This document shows positions 1 to 12,500 of a stretch of 64,000 bases of DNA, one piece after another (positions within the stretch are counted from its first letter, which is position 1; every line of letters begins with the position of its first letter). The DNA comes from Spizellomyces sp. 'palustris' (lineage: Eukaryota > Chytridiomycota > Chytridiomycetes > Spizellomycetales > Spizellomycetaceae): NCBI GenBank assembly GCA_006535965.1, contig QEAR01000001.1:908741-972740 (forward strand), in the 5' to 3' direction. The translations under genes were made by a program, and so were the position numbers. The notes below the pieces were generated by a model, which searched no databases, was not told the DNA's origin, and worked only from the letters and a program-made list of their open reading frames with translations.

Positions 1-1
1 T

Positions 2-285
2 GAGACTGGGCGCACCCGATCCATGCTTGATTCCGACACCCGAAGTCAAAGCGATGTGATTTTGGAAGTACTGCAGGAGGCTGTGGATAATCTTGTGGAG
101 ACAGGTGAAGAGTTGCTGAGATTGGAGGGCAACAGGGCCGTAAAGCAGAAGATTGGAACTTGTAGTTATGAAGTCGCCAAGGTTTGTCCGCGCATTTTGC
201 TCACGTTTTGGTATTTTGTCACCGTTGTTGACCCCATTGTCTTGCAATGCAGCACGTCAAGAGTCTCCTCGGACTCTTTGAATAG
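2..285 (+). CDS. 3' end of an unidentified protein gene (partial)
   Basis: An open frame enters from the left edge with no stop and ends at TAG 283-285. The model is an exon to 181, an intron 182-252 (71 nt, GTTTGT...GCAG) and a last exon 253-285 that adds HVKSLLGLFE. Without the splice the frame would run on to 352 through low-quality sequence. The visible part (about 71 residues) is charged and looks helical (VILEVLQEAVDNLVETGEELL), possibly a coiled coil. No family was recognised. The intron is inferred from its splice sites, the pyrimidine-rich 3' end and the helical C-terminus it produces. Confidence 0.55.
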
Positions 286-901
286 AATGTACTTTCCTTC
301 AAAACCCTCCTCCATGATTCTGCTCGGCGGGATGATACCTCTTGTTTTGTAGATAAGCGCTCCCCTCTGTGATTTTTTGGGATCCTCTTGTATGTATATA
401 CTGTAAATTAGGCCCCCCCTTTTTTTGAATAGGTTTTAGAATAGGTTTGTTGGTAGTCTAGAATGCTTTTTTCTTAATTTACGTTTACGGAGAGGATCTT
501 GGTTGCTTAAAAGAATGAATGATGCGAAATGAATACTGGCATGCCTTTATCGTCTGCTTTCGCGCGTGCGTGCCGTGCGTGCCGTGCGTGCACTGGATGT
601 ACCACTCTGGTCTACACATTCGATTCCAGCCATACATGAAGCGATCCACGTCTGCCAGCCATTCAACAAACAACCCCAATACGACACGACCGCCGTTCGC
701 CACGGCCGCAAGTGTCCCCCATGAATGGCTGAGTAATCAAAAGAACGGCAATTTTCGATTGGAACGTTCTGTGAGAAAAAAACGCGCCTTCCATTTGTGT
801 TCAGCCGCGTGAATGTTGGAAGGACCTGAAAGGAGTTACTTGGACGACCGTGAGAAAAAAATGCAACTGAAAAGGACATTGCCTCAGGGCTGGTTGGGGA
901 G
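286..901. other. intergenic region
   Basis: No supported gene. It holds a T-rich stretch, consistent with the 3' region of the left gene, a short GTGC/GCGT direct repeat around 561-590, and the promoter of the chitin deacetylase at its right end. The overlapping ORFs at 485-936 on both strands look like chance. Confidence 0.5.
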
Positions 902-908
902 TATAAAA
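902..908 (+). promoter_or_regulatory. TATA box of the chitin deacetylase gene
   Basis: TATAAAA lies 116 bp upstream of the ATG at 1024 and is followed by a long T/C-rich tract (about 920-1015), the usual arrangement of a strongly expressed fungal gene with a pyrimidine-rich leader. Confidence 0.6.
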
Positions 909-1023
909 GGATTCCTTCGTCTTTGGTTTTCCCCACAGCCGTTGTTTTTTAAATCGTTTTTGTTTTTGTTTTTCGTCTTTTTACATTTCCTTCTCTTGGC
1001 CCATACGCACATTCGTTTACATC

Positions 1024-2257
1024 ATGCATTCCCCCATAACAGCATTGGCTGGGATTCTCCTTGTTGCTTCATCTGCCGCTGCTCAACAGTGCACTCCCTA
1101 CACTTCCGGGATCGATGCGACAAAGTACCCCACGCCCTGGACAACTGCTACCAGCAATGGCGTCCTTAATACACCCGAATTCCAGGCAGTATATAATGGA
1201 ATAGACTGGACCAAAGTCCCAAACCTTCCTCCCAAAAACTGGACCGCCGATGGGGCAGCTGTTACCACTGGTTATTCAGCGGCGGACCCGGACTGCTGGT
1301 GGACCGCTTCGCAATGCACGACACCCAAACATCCCGATATCCTGGCCGACATTGTCGCCTGTCCCGAACCAGGAACATGGGGATTAACCTACGATGACGG
1401 CCCAAACTGCACAAATACGGCCTTTTACGATTTCCTAAAGCAAAATAACCAAAAGGCTAGTATGTACTATATTGGATCAAACGTTTTGGACTGGCCCAAC
1501 GAAGCCAAGCGAGGGTACACGGATGGTCACCACATCAACGGTCATACTTGGTCCCACAAACCAATGACGAGCTTGACAAACCAAGAGATTGTTGCCGAAT
1601 TGTACTACACAACAAAGATCATTAAAGAAGTGACCGGCGTTACCGTCTTGTACTGGAGACCGGTAAGTTCAAAAGATGCACCAGTGTAAAACTCTCTGGT
1701 TCACTACTAATTACTCATGACTCTAGCCTTACGGAGATATTGATGACCGTGTCCGCGCGATCGCCAGTCAAATGAAGCTCACGGCCACCATCTGGAACCG
1801 GGACACAGACGACTGGAACACTGCCGTCTCTGCCGCGCAAATTACGGCAAACTTTCAAAACTTTATCAACGAAGGCAAGAACGGAACATGGTCCAAATCC
1901 GGTGTCATTGTTCTCGAGCACGAAATCGACTCGCGGACCATGGGATTGGCTATGCAGTACTACACGGAAATCAAGAACGCTTACAAGCACCTTATGCCTG
2001 TTGCTAGCTGCATGAACATTACAAAGCCGTACGCTGAAAACATTGTTTACCCCGATTTTGCAACTCTTGCTGGCCTCGCTCCCACCAACAACACATCAAC
2101 CTCGACCACAGTGGCAGCCTCTTCCGCGGCACCTTCCCCTACCAATACTAAGGGAACCGCCTCACCCGGCCAAAACTCTGGCGCCGTTGATATCGTCACC
2201 AACTGGGTTACGGGATTGATTAGCATCTCGGCTGGATTGGTTGCTTTGGTGTTATAG
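1024..2257 (+). CDS. GPI-anchored chitin deacetylase (CE4, NodB domain)
   Basis: Predicted to remove acetyl groups from chitin at the wall, making chitosan. Two exons, 1024-1662 and 1727-2257 (intron 1663-1726, GTAAGT...CTCTAG), give 389 residues. Residues 1-20 are a signal peptide ending in an Ala-rich site. The NodB domain covers about 115-300: motif 1 TYDDGP at 122-127 (metal and catalytic Asp), motif 2 HTWSH at 174-178 (metal His pair), and motif 3 RPPYGDIDDR from 212, which is created exactly by the splice and so confirms it. The C-terminus is Ser/Thr-rich and ends in a hydrophobic tail (residues about 370-389) typical of a GPI signal. All catalytic motifs are intact. It stands alone, with its own TATA box. 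Confidence 0.93.
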
Positions 2258-2542
2258 ACAGCCGCCGGCTCGGCACATAATTCGGTGTTTTCGGGTATAG
2301 ACGCTCCATATTACATATAGTGAATAGTTGTTAATCTTATTACGCATAGTTGTAACGTAGTCTATTTGTAGTCTTGTAGTAAAGAGACTGATATCACCTC
2401 ATTCTGACGAAAATGTGACGATAACGTCCTGCATCAATTAACGGATTCCAGCTCTTTAAACGCAGTATATATTATTCATGTACAACCAAAACGTTATGCT
2501 ACAAGATTTGTATAAACCAACAAAGATACAGATTAACCATAT

Positions 2543-5500
2543 TTACTCCCCACAAAGCTCATTAAACCTCCGCACAATCTCAATTGCAATCGCCCCGTCC
2601 AGTACAATTGTCTCCACTTTCTGTTTCAGCTTTTCCGACTCCGCTACCTGATGTGTCTCAACAACCTCCTCAACAGGTAACGGCGGCACCCGAAAGGCCA
2701 GTGCCCCCTTCACATGCGCCGGATGTGCCGTAGCACTTGGGATTCGAGCATTTATGCCCGTCATGGTTCGCGAGCGGGGCATCCCGGCTACTCTCGTGTC
2801 CACAACCTCTCCACCTCTGTTGTTAACAGGTGTGGAATGAGACCTGGATCTACTCAACTCGGGTTCACTGATGCTCAGTGTTGATTGAATGGGCGTGCCC
2901 AGAGGGTCCGGGCTTGTTTCATAGGTACCTTCTTCGGCTATAGACTGAATTGGTTTCAATTGATCCCAGGAGCGACGGCCCTCAGGAAATGTATCGATAG
3001 ATTCGTCGCTGATGTTAATCACGGGAGCTGAAGGAACGGGTGGGAGGGGTTTGGTCATATTAGCGCGAAGAGGGAGGGTACCCTCCTTGACGGTGATGGT
3101 TTTGCTTGAGATTGGAACAGGCTGTTCGCCAGCCAAAACTCGTGACACTCGGACAGTTCGTTTCGTGGGTGATTTCGGATCAATTGGCAGCACTTGATCG
3201 CGAGCGCCTTGCTGAGTATCAGATACCGGCGAGGGACTGGAGAAAACGCGGACCACGTCCGGTGATATTGGCGTTACAAGTTCACCAGTCGCGGATGCAG
3301 CGGGGGAAGATGCGGTCCGAGTGATTCCAGTACCATCCCACTGCGTGGTGCGTATTGGCACGGGGGTTTTCCCGGTTGGAGACTCTGTAAGACTGACATG
3401 GGGACGTGGGGACCATCGTCCAGGCCGTCCCAATGCGCCTCGTATGGCATCTGTGAAGTTGTGCAGACTTTCCACAGGGCTGTATCGCGAATGTTGCTCG
3501 GTTCCAGGACGAGTGGTTGGTAGTGAATGGGAGTGCTCAGCGACTCGGTGCTTTCCAGCTGCAGAATCAACAAGTGTAAGGAAGAGGATCAGAAAACAAT
3601 AGCTGCCATGCGTGAAAGACGACTTTCAGCGTCCATACCTTTGACTGGGGGAAGCTGATTATCTGAAGGCCCATCCTCTATCACCTTACCAGCTTGCCAT
3701 CTCCAAACGCCCGATTCTGGAAAGGTCCCGCTAATGGACGCGTCAGAGAGGACTTGCGACTCGTCTACAGAATGTTGTGTCCGATCGTCATGGCCAATCT
3801 TTTTGAAATCCCAGTGCTTTGTTCTGTACTTGGACAACTCTTCACGCTCAATCTTGCCTGCTGCGATCAAAACCTCCGCCACGCTTGCAGATAATTTCAA
3901 GTGGCGCTTTTGACACCACAGCGTGGCAATCGCTTCGGGCTGAATATCGCATCGCATGTCGTTAAGAGGAAGATGTCGGTGGAATGATCGAACACCTTCT
4001 TTGACACCATTTTCCGCGCGCATACGTGCTCCCAAGTCGCTAGCACGTTGTCGAGTTGAAGGTAACATGGTGAAGCGGAGAGCTTCAACGAGTTTATTTA
4101 CTGTCAGCCGTTTGAAAGAAATGGGTGATGGTCCGACGCCTTGATTCGCCACCATAGCTCCCCAAAATGGTTGATCACCGAAAAAGGGTACAATAATGGT
4201 AGGTTTACCAGCTCGAAGTCCCGCAGCCGTCGTCCCTGCTCCGCCGTGATGGCATACGGCAGCACAGTGCTCGAAGAGCCAATCGTGTGGGACGTTGTCA
4301 ATCAAAAGCACAGACTCTGGCACAGCACCTCCCCCTATTCCTCCCCAGCCCTTTGAAACCACAGCCCTGACGCCAGCCTTTTCCACAGCCGAAAAAATGA
4401 GGGAAGTCAACTTATCCGGATAATCGACCACAATGCTGCCAAATCCGATGTAAACCGGAGGATCTCCAGCTGCGAGAAAGGCAGCAAGGTCGTTTGGTGG
4501 GGTGTAGTTTGTGGCCAAATCAAGGAAAAAGAATCCGGCAATATCTGAAACAATTGGACAAATCAGACCTTTTATGCAAACCCTCTTATATTGCGCATAT
4601 AGTTACCAATATGAGATCCCCAATCTGCCGGCTTCGGAATCAGGCTCGGTGTCCAACAATACGTAAATGGAACCTTCAAACCACTGATCAAATTTGGTGC
4701 GACGGACGATGAAAGTGCAGGGAGCGTGAGAGTTTTGATCCTGAAATCATTAATAAGATCCCCTAACCCTTGCCAAGTGAGTAACTCTGTCAAATAGTAT
4801 GAAAACATATTAACAGTCGGTCTTGGTGCTTTTCCGTAGATTACGTTTGTTAGCGGGTGAGGAAACGCTTTGGTTGGGCTCCATGGCATGGTAAAGAACA
4901 TGTGAAGTGGGATTTGGAGCCTTTCCGCGCAGTGGATGTGACCAAAGGTAACAGGGTTGGATATGATAGCGTCAGGAATGAAGGGAGTGTCGGTTTCGAC
5001 ATCGGGGGCAATGCATGCCTCCCAAGTTGATGCTAGGATTTGCGTGATCATTCGACGCTTCTTTCCGACGTCACCGGCCATGATACTGGCTATTCCCGGA
5101 AGTAGACCCGGATCTGAAAACCACCCAAAATGTGAATAACAGAACATGGTACACAACACGTACAGTATACTTACTTCTCACCATGTATGCCATTAACTCC
5201 GCCGGATCTCCGGCTAGAGGAAAGAACTCTAAACCCGCGTTGCGCACAAACTGCTTGAAGGTGTCATGTGTGGCCAAGCGAACTCGATGGCCGAAAGCTT
5301 TGAGCTCTTTTCCAAGAGCAACAAAAGGTTGCACGTCACCGCGACTACCAACAATTAAAATTAAAATATTCATGTAGGGAACAACTACGTCCTCCTCAGT
5401 TTCGGCTCCATTCGACGTGCCTTCGGCAGGATGTGGTATAGATGGAGATCGTGAGTGAGGATGTTCGTCGTCATCGGAATCGTCGGTATTGTCAGCAGAT

Positions 5501-6588
5501 TTTGGACTTATATCGATATCTAGCCGTCCATCATATCGTATCTTTGCTGAATACGGCCGCCGTAATTTCTCTTCGCCAATGTCGATAACTTTTGGAGGGC
5601 CAGAATCGCGCCGCCGTTTCTTCCGTTGCTGTCGATACCACCGAACGTATTTGAGCGGGCTGTCAAAATTCTATGATCAGAGGTAATTAATGGCAGTCCC
5701 CTGGTCGTTCACGTACTCGTTCCCACCTGGTGTACTGGGACAAATGTCTTTTGGCCTCCCTGACGAATTGGGACAGGAAGATCCCAAGCCGGATCATTTG
5801 TGACCAGAAAGTCGACCAAATCGTTGATAAAATTCGTTAACCGATCCCAGTATGGTTCCCAGTATGAATAGGTTGCCGGTCTGCTACTGTGCTCTCGCCT
5901 CCATTGTACGAAAAAGGCTGTCACATCGTACATATTGCGCGTGGTACGGCCCATTTCCACAATGTCGTGTTTCGGATGGGATATTTTCCACGTATTCAAC
6001 AGTTCCTCAGTTGACTGGTCGGGCTCGCGTTCAATTGTCAACACTTCGTCTGGGCCCTTATATCGAGACAAGGACGGTCAATCACGATCTGAATTGTGTG
6101 GTATTCCCACGGTTTTGACATACAAGTTCAACTTCATCCAGTTCAAAATCATATCGCATCAGCTCTTCTTCCCAAGCGACCAAAACATATGGCCGTCGGG
6201 TCTTCTTATAAACATACTGAAACCATCCTTGACTTTGCACTGGACACAGCCCGATAAAGACTTGACGCATTTTGATCTCTGCAGATCGTCGCAGCGGGCT
6301 TTCTGATACTTTTTGCGGAACTTCCAGCAATACGACACGTTCAATCGACTCGGGGACGCCCCGAGGATTTGAGCTGTTTTCTTCTTCCAGCTCCATCGTG
6401 CGAACGACACGCTGGCCAAAACACTCGCCCGGCTCTCTAGATGCCCCCTCGTCCCGAATGGAATCACGTGAAAATAAGCCTGATTTGACCCTGAATTTAA
6501 CCTCGGAGGTGACCAAATTGTCGGACATACCGCTCTTGTTTATGCAATCCCATATTCCGCTCCGTCGATCCGCTGCCGTCAATCCCAT
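2543..6588 (-). CDS. sterol-3-beta-glucosyltransferase-like UDP-glycosyltransferase with long N- and C-terminal extensions
   Basis: Likely transfers a sugar from UDP-sugar to sterol or another lipid. Six exons: 6588-6124, 6056-5727, 5670-5175, 5113-4607, 4544-3639 and 3558-2543, about 1239 residues. The GT domain begins near residue 365 ([13 protein letters not shown], the sterol glucosyltransferase N-terminal motif). It continues through PGLLPG, the [13 protein letters not shown] block, and the donor-binding motif [18 protein letters not shown] at about 697, followed by FFGDQPFW. Every junction keeps frame and joins known family blocks. Fungal Atg26-type enzymes carry PH/GRAM domains at the N-terminus. 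Here residues 1-364 show neither by eye, only a Trp/Tyr-rich segment (about 190-270) and an acidic linker. The last 390 residues look disordered and Ser/Pro-rich. The start at 6588 is the first ATG of the open frame and is uncertain. Divergent from the oxidoreductase gene, 381 bp away. Confidence 0.85.
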
Positions 6589-6969
6589 ATTCCCGATCGC
6601 TTACCGTCTGTTGTGTACCGCCTGCCGTTGGCCGCGGTCGCAACGACGGACGCTCAAGTCTTCAAGCCCTTGCAGATATGCTCATTATCTTTTGGCACGT
6701 GCCAGGACCCCGAAGTTTACCCGACGGTTTGGTTTCAAAACCGAAAAATGGTTCTGTGTGACGGCCACGCCGCGAGCCATGGAGCCTTGACATGAGCTTA
6801 AAAAAGAAATGCTGTTGCCCGTCACTCGTTGTTTCTGATTTTGGTCCAAAGGATTTCACCTCCCGCCAAGAAACTGGTGCGTAGAAACATGCTGTCCTCG
6901 CTGTCCTGCTGTGCGATGGAGATGACTGACTTTGCTTTTTGCAGACGTTAAGACCTCTTTACTTTTGAC
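6589..6969. promoter_or_regulatory. shared divergent promoter region (UGT / oxidoreductase)
   Basis: The 381 bp separate two start codons pointing away from each other, so both promoters must lie here or in untranslated leaders. No TATA box was seen on either strand. Confidence 0.4.
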
Positions 6970-8785
6970 ATGTCCAAAACCAAGAACCCCGAGAGGCCAT
7001 ACCACATTATAGGTAAACATGTCTCATGCAGAAGGCTTCAGTGTCGACATGATTTCTGACCGCATTTGTCGTTTACTCTTGCCCATTATGATCGGATTAG
7101 TGTGGTATGTAGCATGGTCTATCGTATTTTTTCTGGCTTTGCCCTAGAAATTAAGGCTTTTCTGTATTCTAGGGGCGCAACCGGTTTCACGGGATCGCTT
7201 GTCGCAGAGTACCTCGCTAAGCATGCGCCAAAGGTACGTGTGGTGTCCGTTGAGTGACCTAGGTGACAGGATCTTTTAACGTATCCGCGGCCGTCTTTAG
7301 AACGTAAAATTTGCGATTGCTGGCCGTAGCCAAAAAAAGCTAGAGGATGTCAGGAACAAAATTGCCGAACTAGCACCGGAGAGGAAGGTACAGTGATTGA
7401 CGCTCCATGTTCCGATGGGTGTAAGAGGTCAGCTGCTAAGTTGCTATTTCTTGACAGAACATTCCTCTCATTATCGCCGACTCTGGCGACGAAGCATCCC
7501 TTGACAAGTTGGTTTCTCAAACTCGCGTCATTATTTCCACTGTCGGACCGTACCTCAAGTACGGCATTCCACTAGGTATGTTCGTTCGCATAATGTATTA
7601 TAGGATAAAGTCTCATAGGTCTTTCTAGTCGGTGCCTGTGTGCGCAACCAAACCGACTATGTCGATATTACCGGAGAACCGCCATTCATCCGCGAAATCA
7701 TTGATAAATATCACGATGAAGCTGTCAAGAATGGCACCTTCATCGTGCCCAGCTGTGGTTTCGACTCTATACCTTCAGATTTGGGAACGCTCCTGTGAGT
7801 CTGAAAATATAGCAGCATTCAGAGATGAAATCTGACCAACTCTACACTTTATAGCGTCGCAGATCACTTTGCCAAACAAGGGAAGCAAGCGGCGAGCGTG
7901 CGGATGAGTGTTGATGCTTTGAAGGGCGGTCCATCCGGAGGAACGGTTGCTTCTCTCATGGGGGTCTTAACTGAGACCACGTATAAGGAGCAATTGAAAA
8001 TGTTGGACCCTTATTACTTGAACCCCAAAGATGGTGAGCCGAACGTGTGCACATCCTATCCGAGGCGTGGTCGTTGAACTAACATTATACCGTTTCAGCA
8101 CCCAAAGGACCTGACAGTTCCATCCCATCCTTTTTCCGTTACGACCGTGATCTCCAAAAATGGCAGACTTATTTTGTCATGGAAGCCATCAACACCCGTA
8201 ACGTTCGTCGCTCTAATGCTCTGTTGGGTAATGCTTACGGATCTGATCTCAAATATACTGAGACACATGGGCAACCCGGTTTCTTCTCTGCATCGGCAAT
8301 CAGCGTCGGGTCTGCCGTTGCCGGATCAATGATGGTCATTCCTCCTTTCCAATGGGTCGCCAAGTGGGCTGCCAACAAGTTTATACCAGCGGGAACTGGT
8401 CCGACTCGCAAGGAAATTGAGGAAGGGTTCTTCCGAGTTAAGCTTGTTGGAGAGGCTGTCAAAGAGGTATGTGGATGTCCAAGGGGTGGAGTTTGCACGT
8501 CTGCTTACTCATTTTTGAAATCATTAGGCCAATGAAGAGAAGCCTCTAAAGGCCATTGCCACAGTTACTGGAGTCCAAGACCCTGGTTATGGAGAAACCT
8601 CTAAAATGCTCTCCGAATCAGCGCTCTGCTTGGCTCTCGACCGCGACCGTCTTCGCACGAAAGAAGCAGGGTCCTTTGCCGGCAAGGTCAACGGCGGTGT
8701 GGTGACAGCAGCTAGCTCCATGGGAATGGTGCTTGTCGAGAGGTTGAGGAAGGCAGGAATGGGCTTTGAAGTTCAGAATGTTTAG
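6970..8785 (+). CDS. saccharopine dehydrogenase-like oxidoreductase (SCCPDH family)
   Basis: NAD(P)-binding protein of the SCCPDH family, whose members are linked to lipid droplets and membranes; the substrate is not established. Nine exons: 6970-7012, 7101-7104, 7173-7233, 7301-7387, 7458-7575, 7629-7794, 7855-8033, 8099-8466 and 8528-8785, giving 427 residues. The Rossmann motif GATGFTG sits near the N-terminus. Further family blocks are AGRSQKKLE, ISTVGPYLKYG, YVDITGE, GFDSIPSDLG and the final AGSFAGKVNGGVVTAASSMG. Joining exon 1 directly to the GATGFTG exon breaks the frame. A 4-nt exon (7101-7104) between an ATTAG acceptor and a GTATGT donor restores it and gives HIIVWGATGFTG. A hydrophobic stretch (SAISVGSAVAGSMMVIPPF) may be a membrane contact. 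The final exon is partly duplicated downstream. Confidence 0.9.
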
Positions 8786-8908
8786 ATTTCAGGGTCCTTT
8801 GCTGGCAAGGTCAACGGCGGTGTGGTGACAGCAGCTAGCTCCATGGGAATGGTGCTTGTGGAGCGGTTGAGGAAGGCAGGAATGGGCTTTGAAGGTCAGA
8901 ATGTTTAG
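8667..8908 (+). repeat. tandem duplication of the last 39 codons of the oxidoreductase gene
   Basis: Positions 8667-8785 (end of the gene, including its TAG) are repeated at 8790-8908 with 4 mismatches in 119 bases. The offset is 123 bp, a multiple of three, so the second copy is in frame behind the first stop. Three of the four differences are silent (gcc/gct, gtc/gtg, agg/cgg); the fourth would change Val to Gly. The bases before copy 2 (ATTTCAG) resemble a splice acceptor. Confidence 0.95.
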
Positions 8909-9571
8909 ATTGTAACTTACACACATCATTGTCATACATCTTAGTTTCTATGATTAATATATTTGGGCATTTCAAATCTTTTTTTGATAGCTACTCGCTA
9001 TTGCGCATTAACAACTGCTGAAGTCGGTTCAATGTATTCGCACATGGCATATGCCAGAAACTGTACTTGTTGCCGTAGTCTTTGTGACTAGTAGGGACTC
9101 ACACCTCATTAATAAAGTGCGTGACGCTTTAACAGAAGATGAATTTGCAGCTTGCTATTCGTTTTCTGCCCATTTTATCTTGTTCAGAAAATGTCGCTCT
9201 TCAGTTCTTTCAGGACAAAAGAGGACAATAGTGGAGTATACACTGGTTACGCTCTTTGTACTGTGTGCAAGGTAAAGAGCGCCGTCAAAAAAGGTGAAAA
9301 GTACCTGTTAGAACCCCTATTATAAGGTTATTTAAAGGTTCGCAATAAATATCCTGACATTTGTCCTGCACCCTTTCAATGAACGGCGGGCTTGATCCAG
9401 TTCCTGCCACCCATGGGGATGCTGGATCCTTAGCCACGTGGACCTGATGACTAAGCATTTCAAGGTCAACTCAGGTCAACATGGTAGTCCGTGACTTTCT
9501 TTAGTCTACGCATAGAGTTTCGCCGTATCGACGTCTGGGAACACCTACAGTCTATTTATATTACACTTCTA
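8909..9571. other. intergenic region
   Basis: AT-rich, with no supported gene. A 74-codon frame (9051-9275) has no recognisable similarity. Upstream of the next gene a direct repeat of AGGTCAAC/TCAGGTCAAC (about 9462-9480) and a TA-rich box (TATTTATATTAC, about 9553) are the only visible signals. Confidence 0.4.
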
Positions 9572-12500
9572 ATGGATTCATATCGAGCGGAACTAGGCGA
9601 CTTTAATGAATCCGTCTCTGTCATTGACGATGCCGAGTTTTTAGAGGACCAAGGATCCAGAAGAAGCCTTTGCAAGCACAGCGGCCCAGAGGGAAAGAGT
9701 CGAGATGGCCATCAAGATGAACATGAGATGTACGGTAGAGCGAGAGTTGGGTGGGATGACAAGGGGCACGAGATATATAGCCATAAGGAAAATGGTATCG
9801 ACATAGATGGCGACGACAAAGAGATTGACGAAGTCAAAGATGGCATAGAAGAGTACGAGGACGAGGATGAGGAGAAGATAAAAGATAGAGATCCGAAAGA
9901 GGTTGGATCTGCAGATGCAAATCAGGAAGAAGAGACCGGCATTGAAGATGCATCAGACTTTGACGTCCCGGCAGCTAACCTGCTTCGGATAGTAGATTCT
10001 AGAGAGCTTCTTTTCTTGGAACGACATCGTGCACTGGAGTTGGCGGAAAATGAGGACGACGACGATGAGTGGCAGCACGAAGAGGACGCAGAGGTGGAAA
10101 GTGTGGGGGAAGGACTCGAAGAAAGCGAACTATCAGGAGACAGTCAAGATGTCGAGGATGATGAACTAGAGCGAGCTCTCAGTGAGCAGGACGATGAGAA
10201 TGATCAGGACATGTTCAGAGTACACCATCTACATGAAGATGCGAGTGCTGAGACCGATGGTGAACATTCCATCTCAGAGAGTGAGATGGACGGGAACAAA
10301 GCAGATGATGAAGACCAAATGCTCGCGAGTGGGTACCAAAGCGATAGTAGCTCTTTGAATCAAGGGAATCCAAGCGCACACTCTAACGAAAGTATGGATC
10401 AGCTAGCGAGCTATATGAGCGACCTCTCTGAAGACAGTGAAAGTGTTAGCTTGAAAGACCAGAGTGAGGTTGCCATAAAATGTGATGTAGCACAAGAAGG
10501 TCAAGAGTCGTGCACAGATGACGACGATGTCGATGACGAGGACCGTAGTTCATCAATTACAAACGATGAGAGTCATGAATCTGACGAATCCTCGATGGCC
10601 GACGAAGTCGATCAACCCCCTGGAAATGACCTGGAAGAGCAATCTGCTTCCCGTTTGAATTCAGATGAAGAAAGTGGGGACTCGGGCAATTATATGGACG
10701 GACAAGAAACTCGTCAAAATACTATTGATGCTGGAGTTGGACCAGATTACCCGCAAGATCTTAGACATGATTACGTGGGGAAGCCGCTGCATTCGATCTC
10801 TGACAAAGAAAAAACCGTGGACTCCTCAACCATAAACACATCATCGACTATCCCATCGACTTCCGAGCACCAGATGCCAGCTCATGATGTTGAAACACAA
10901 CAGAGCAGCGAAAAGCATCTAGAAGACAGTTCCTATGAAAACAGTCAATACATCAACAATATGAACAACATTGTATACGTGGAAGATTCGCAGATGGACG
11001 AAGGAGCGAACCAGGAAAAGCTTGAAGAAGGCAGCAGTGAAGCGCTGGGCATAAATGAGAGTGAGGACGAGCATAGCTTTGCGTCAGATGATGCGAGCCA
11101 AAACGACTCACATGGCATGGACACTTTTGCCAGCCATTATATCAATCAGGAACCCAATAGTTCAGAGGTAGTTCCGGATTCGCGCGAGCCATTAATAAAT
11201 CTCAATGTTATGAAACTGACCGACGGCAGTGGACTGACGGAGGGGGAGGCAAACCTACAGAGGGGTGAAGATGAAGAAGAGTTGGTGATCCGTGAAAATC
11301 AACATGAAAATCGACCGGCCCGTGTTGCAGTGACTGGGTCTAAGCCCCACGAGGACGAAACGAACGCTGGGACGTTCGCCTCTCCGGTAAGCAGTCATTC
11401 GGAGAGAGGGGAGCCAACCCAGGTCAACGATGGACTATTAGTGGCACCTACTGTGATGCGAGATCCCGAGGTTAGGCTAGACACAAAAGACGACGTAGAA
11501 GGCTTGCAGGCGTCATCAAACACCTGTAGTACAGAAGATGGTATCCAATCAGTGGAGCAGGTCTCGAAGAGACAGGTTGGCGATGAATTGGATTTAGTTT
11601 CGCAGAGTAACAGCGGTCTGGCACCGCTTTTGGCTGAGAATGATTTTTTGCAAAATGATCAAGTACTCGAAAATCAAGATAAGCATCCAGCACTGTGCAG
11701 AAATCAAAATTCCAGGGATGAAGACGCCATTAGACAGATGGACCCAAGGACACCACAGAGTAGTAAGCCACATGAAGACGTCAATGCAGCTGCTCAGCAG
11801 CTCCTCCAACAGGATGACAACGCCAAAGTTGATAGAGCCACTGAAGGGGCAGCCGGCTGTGTGCAAGTTCAGATTACTCGGTCTGTCGCAGCAGAGAATG
11901 CGGACCTGGAGGGAATCAAGATTCTTACTACCGACGCTTGTATCACTCAGCCACCCAAGAAATTAGAGCCCCCCGCGCTTGAGATCAATGTGTTGGACAT
12001 GGCCTTGACTCAAGCTCAACTACGAGAATCTATAACTGCGGATTCAGTGACCAGAACGTCCGCTTCCAGCACCAACTCGACAATCGCACAGCTTACATAT
12101 CAAATTCAAACTGCAACTCAGACATATTCGGCCACAGCAACGCATCTCCATGCCACCCAAGCTGAACACCACTCTCTTCTCTCTACTTTTACCAGTCTCC
12201 AGGGAGATGTGCTAAATGCCCTTGGTCACGCTACTGCATTGCTTTCCCGAATCCAACAACAGCGAATTGCTAATGCTGAAGCGAGAGATGCATTAGAGAG
12301 CATTCGCCGTCAGATTGTCGATGAGAAACATTCCAGGGACAAAATGGGATCCGCGCTCGAGCAAGTTCGAAATGCTTTAGCCAAACGGAAACCATTGGCA
12401 GGGACTGCGGTTAGTAAATCGGCAGGTGCAGGTTCGTCCTCAGGTGACACCACCATAAAAAGACCTTTGGAGGACAAGCTCCGCGCCGCCGAGGCCACCA

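Noticed and set aside
547-936. 129-codon frame on the minus strand before the chitin deacetylase
   Set aside because: It overlaps the deacetylase promoter and TATA box and has no domain.
9051-9275. 74-codon frame after the oxidoreductase gene
   Set aside because: No recognisable similarity, no promoter signal and no splice partner.
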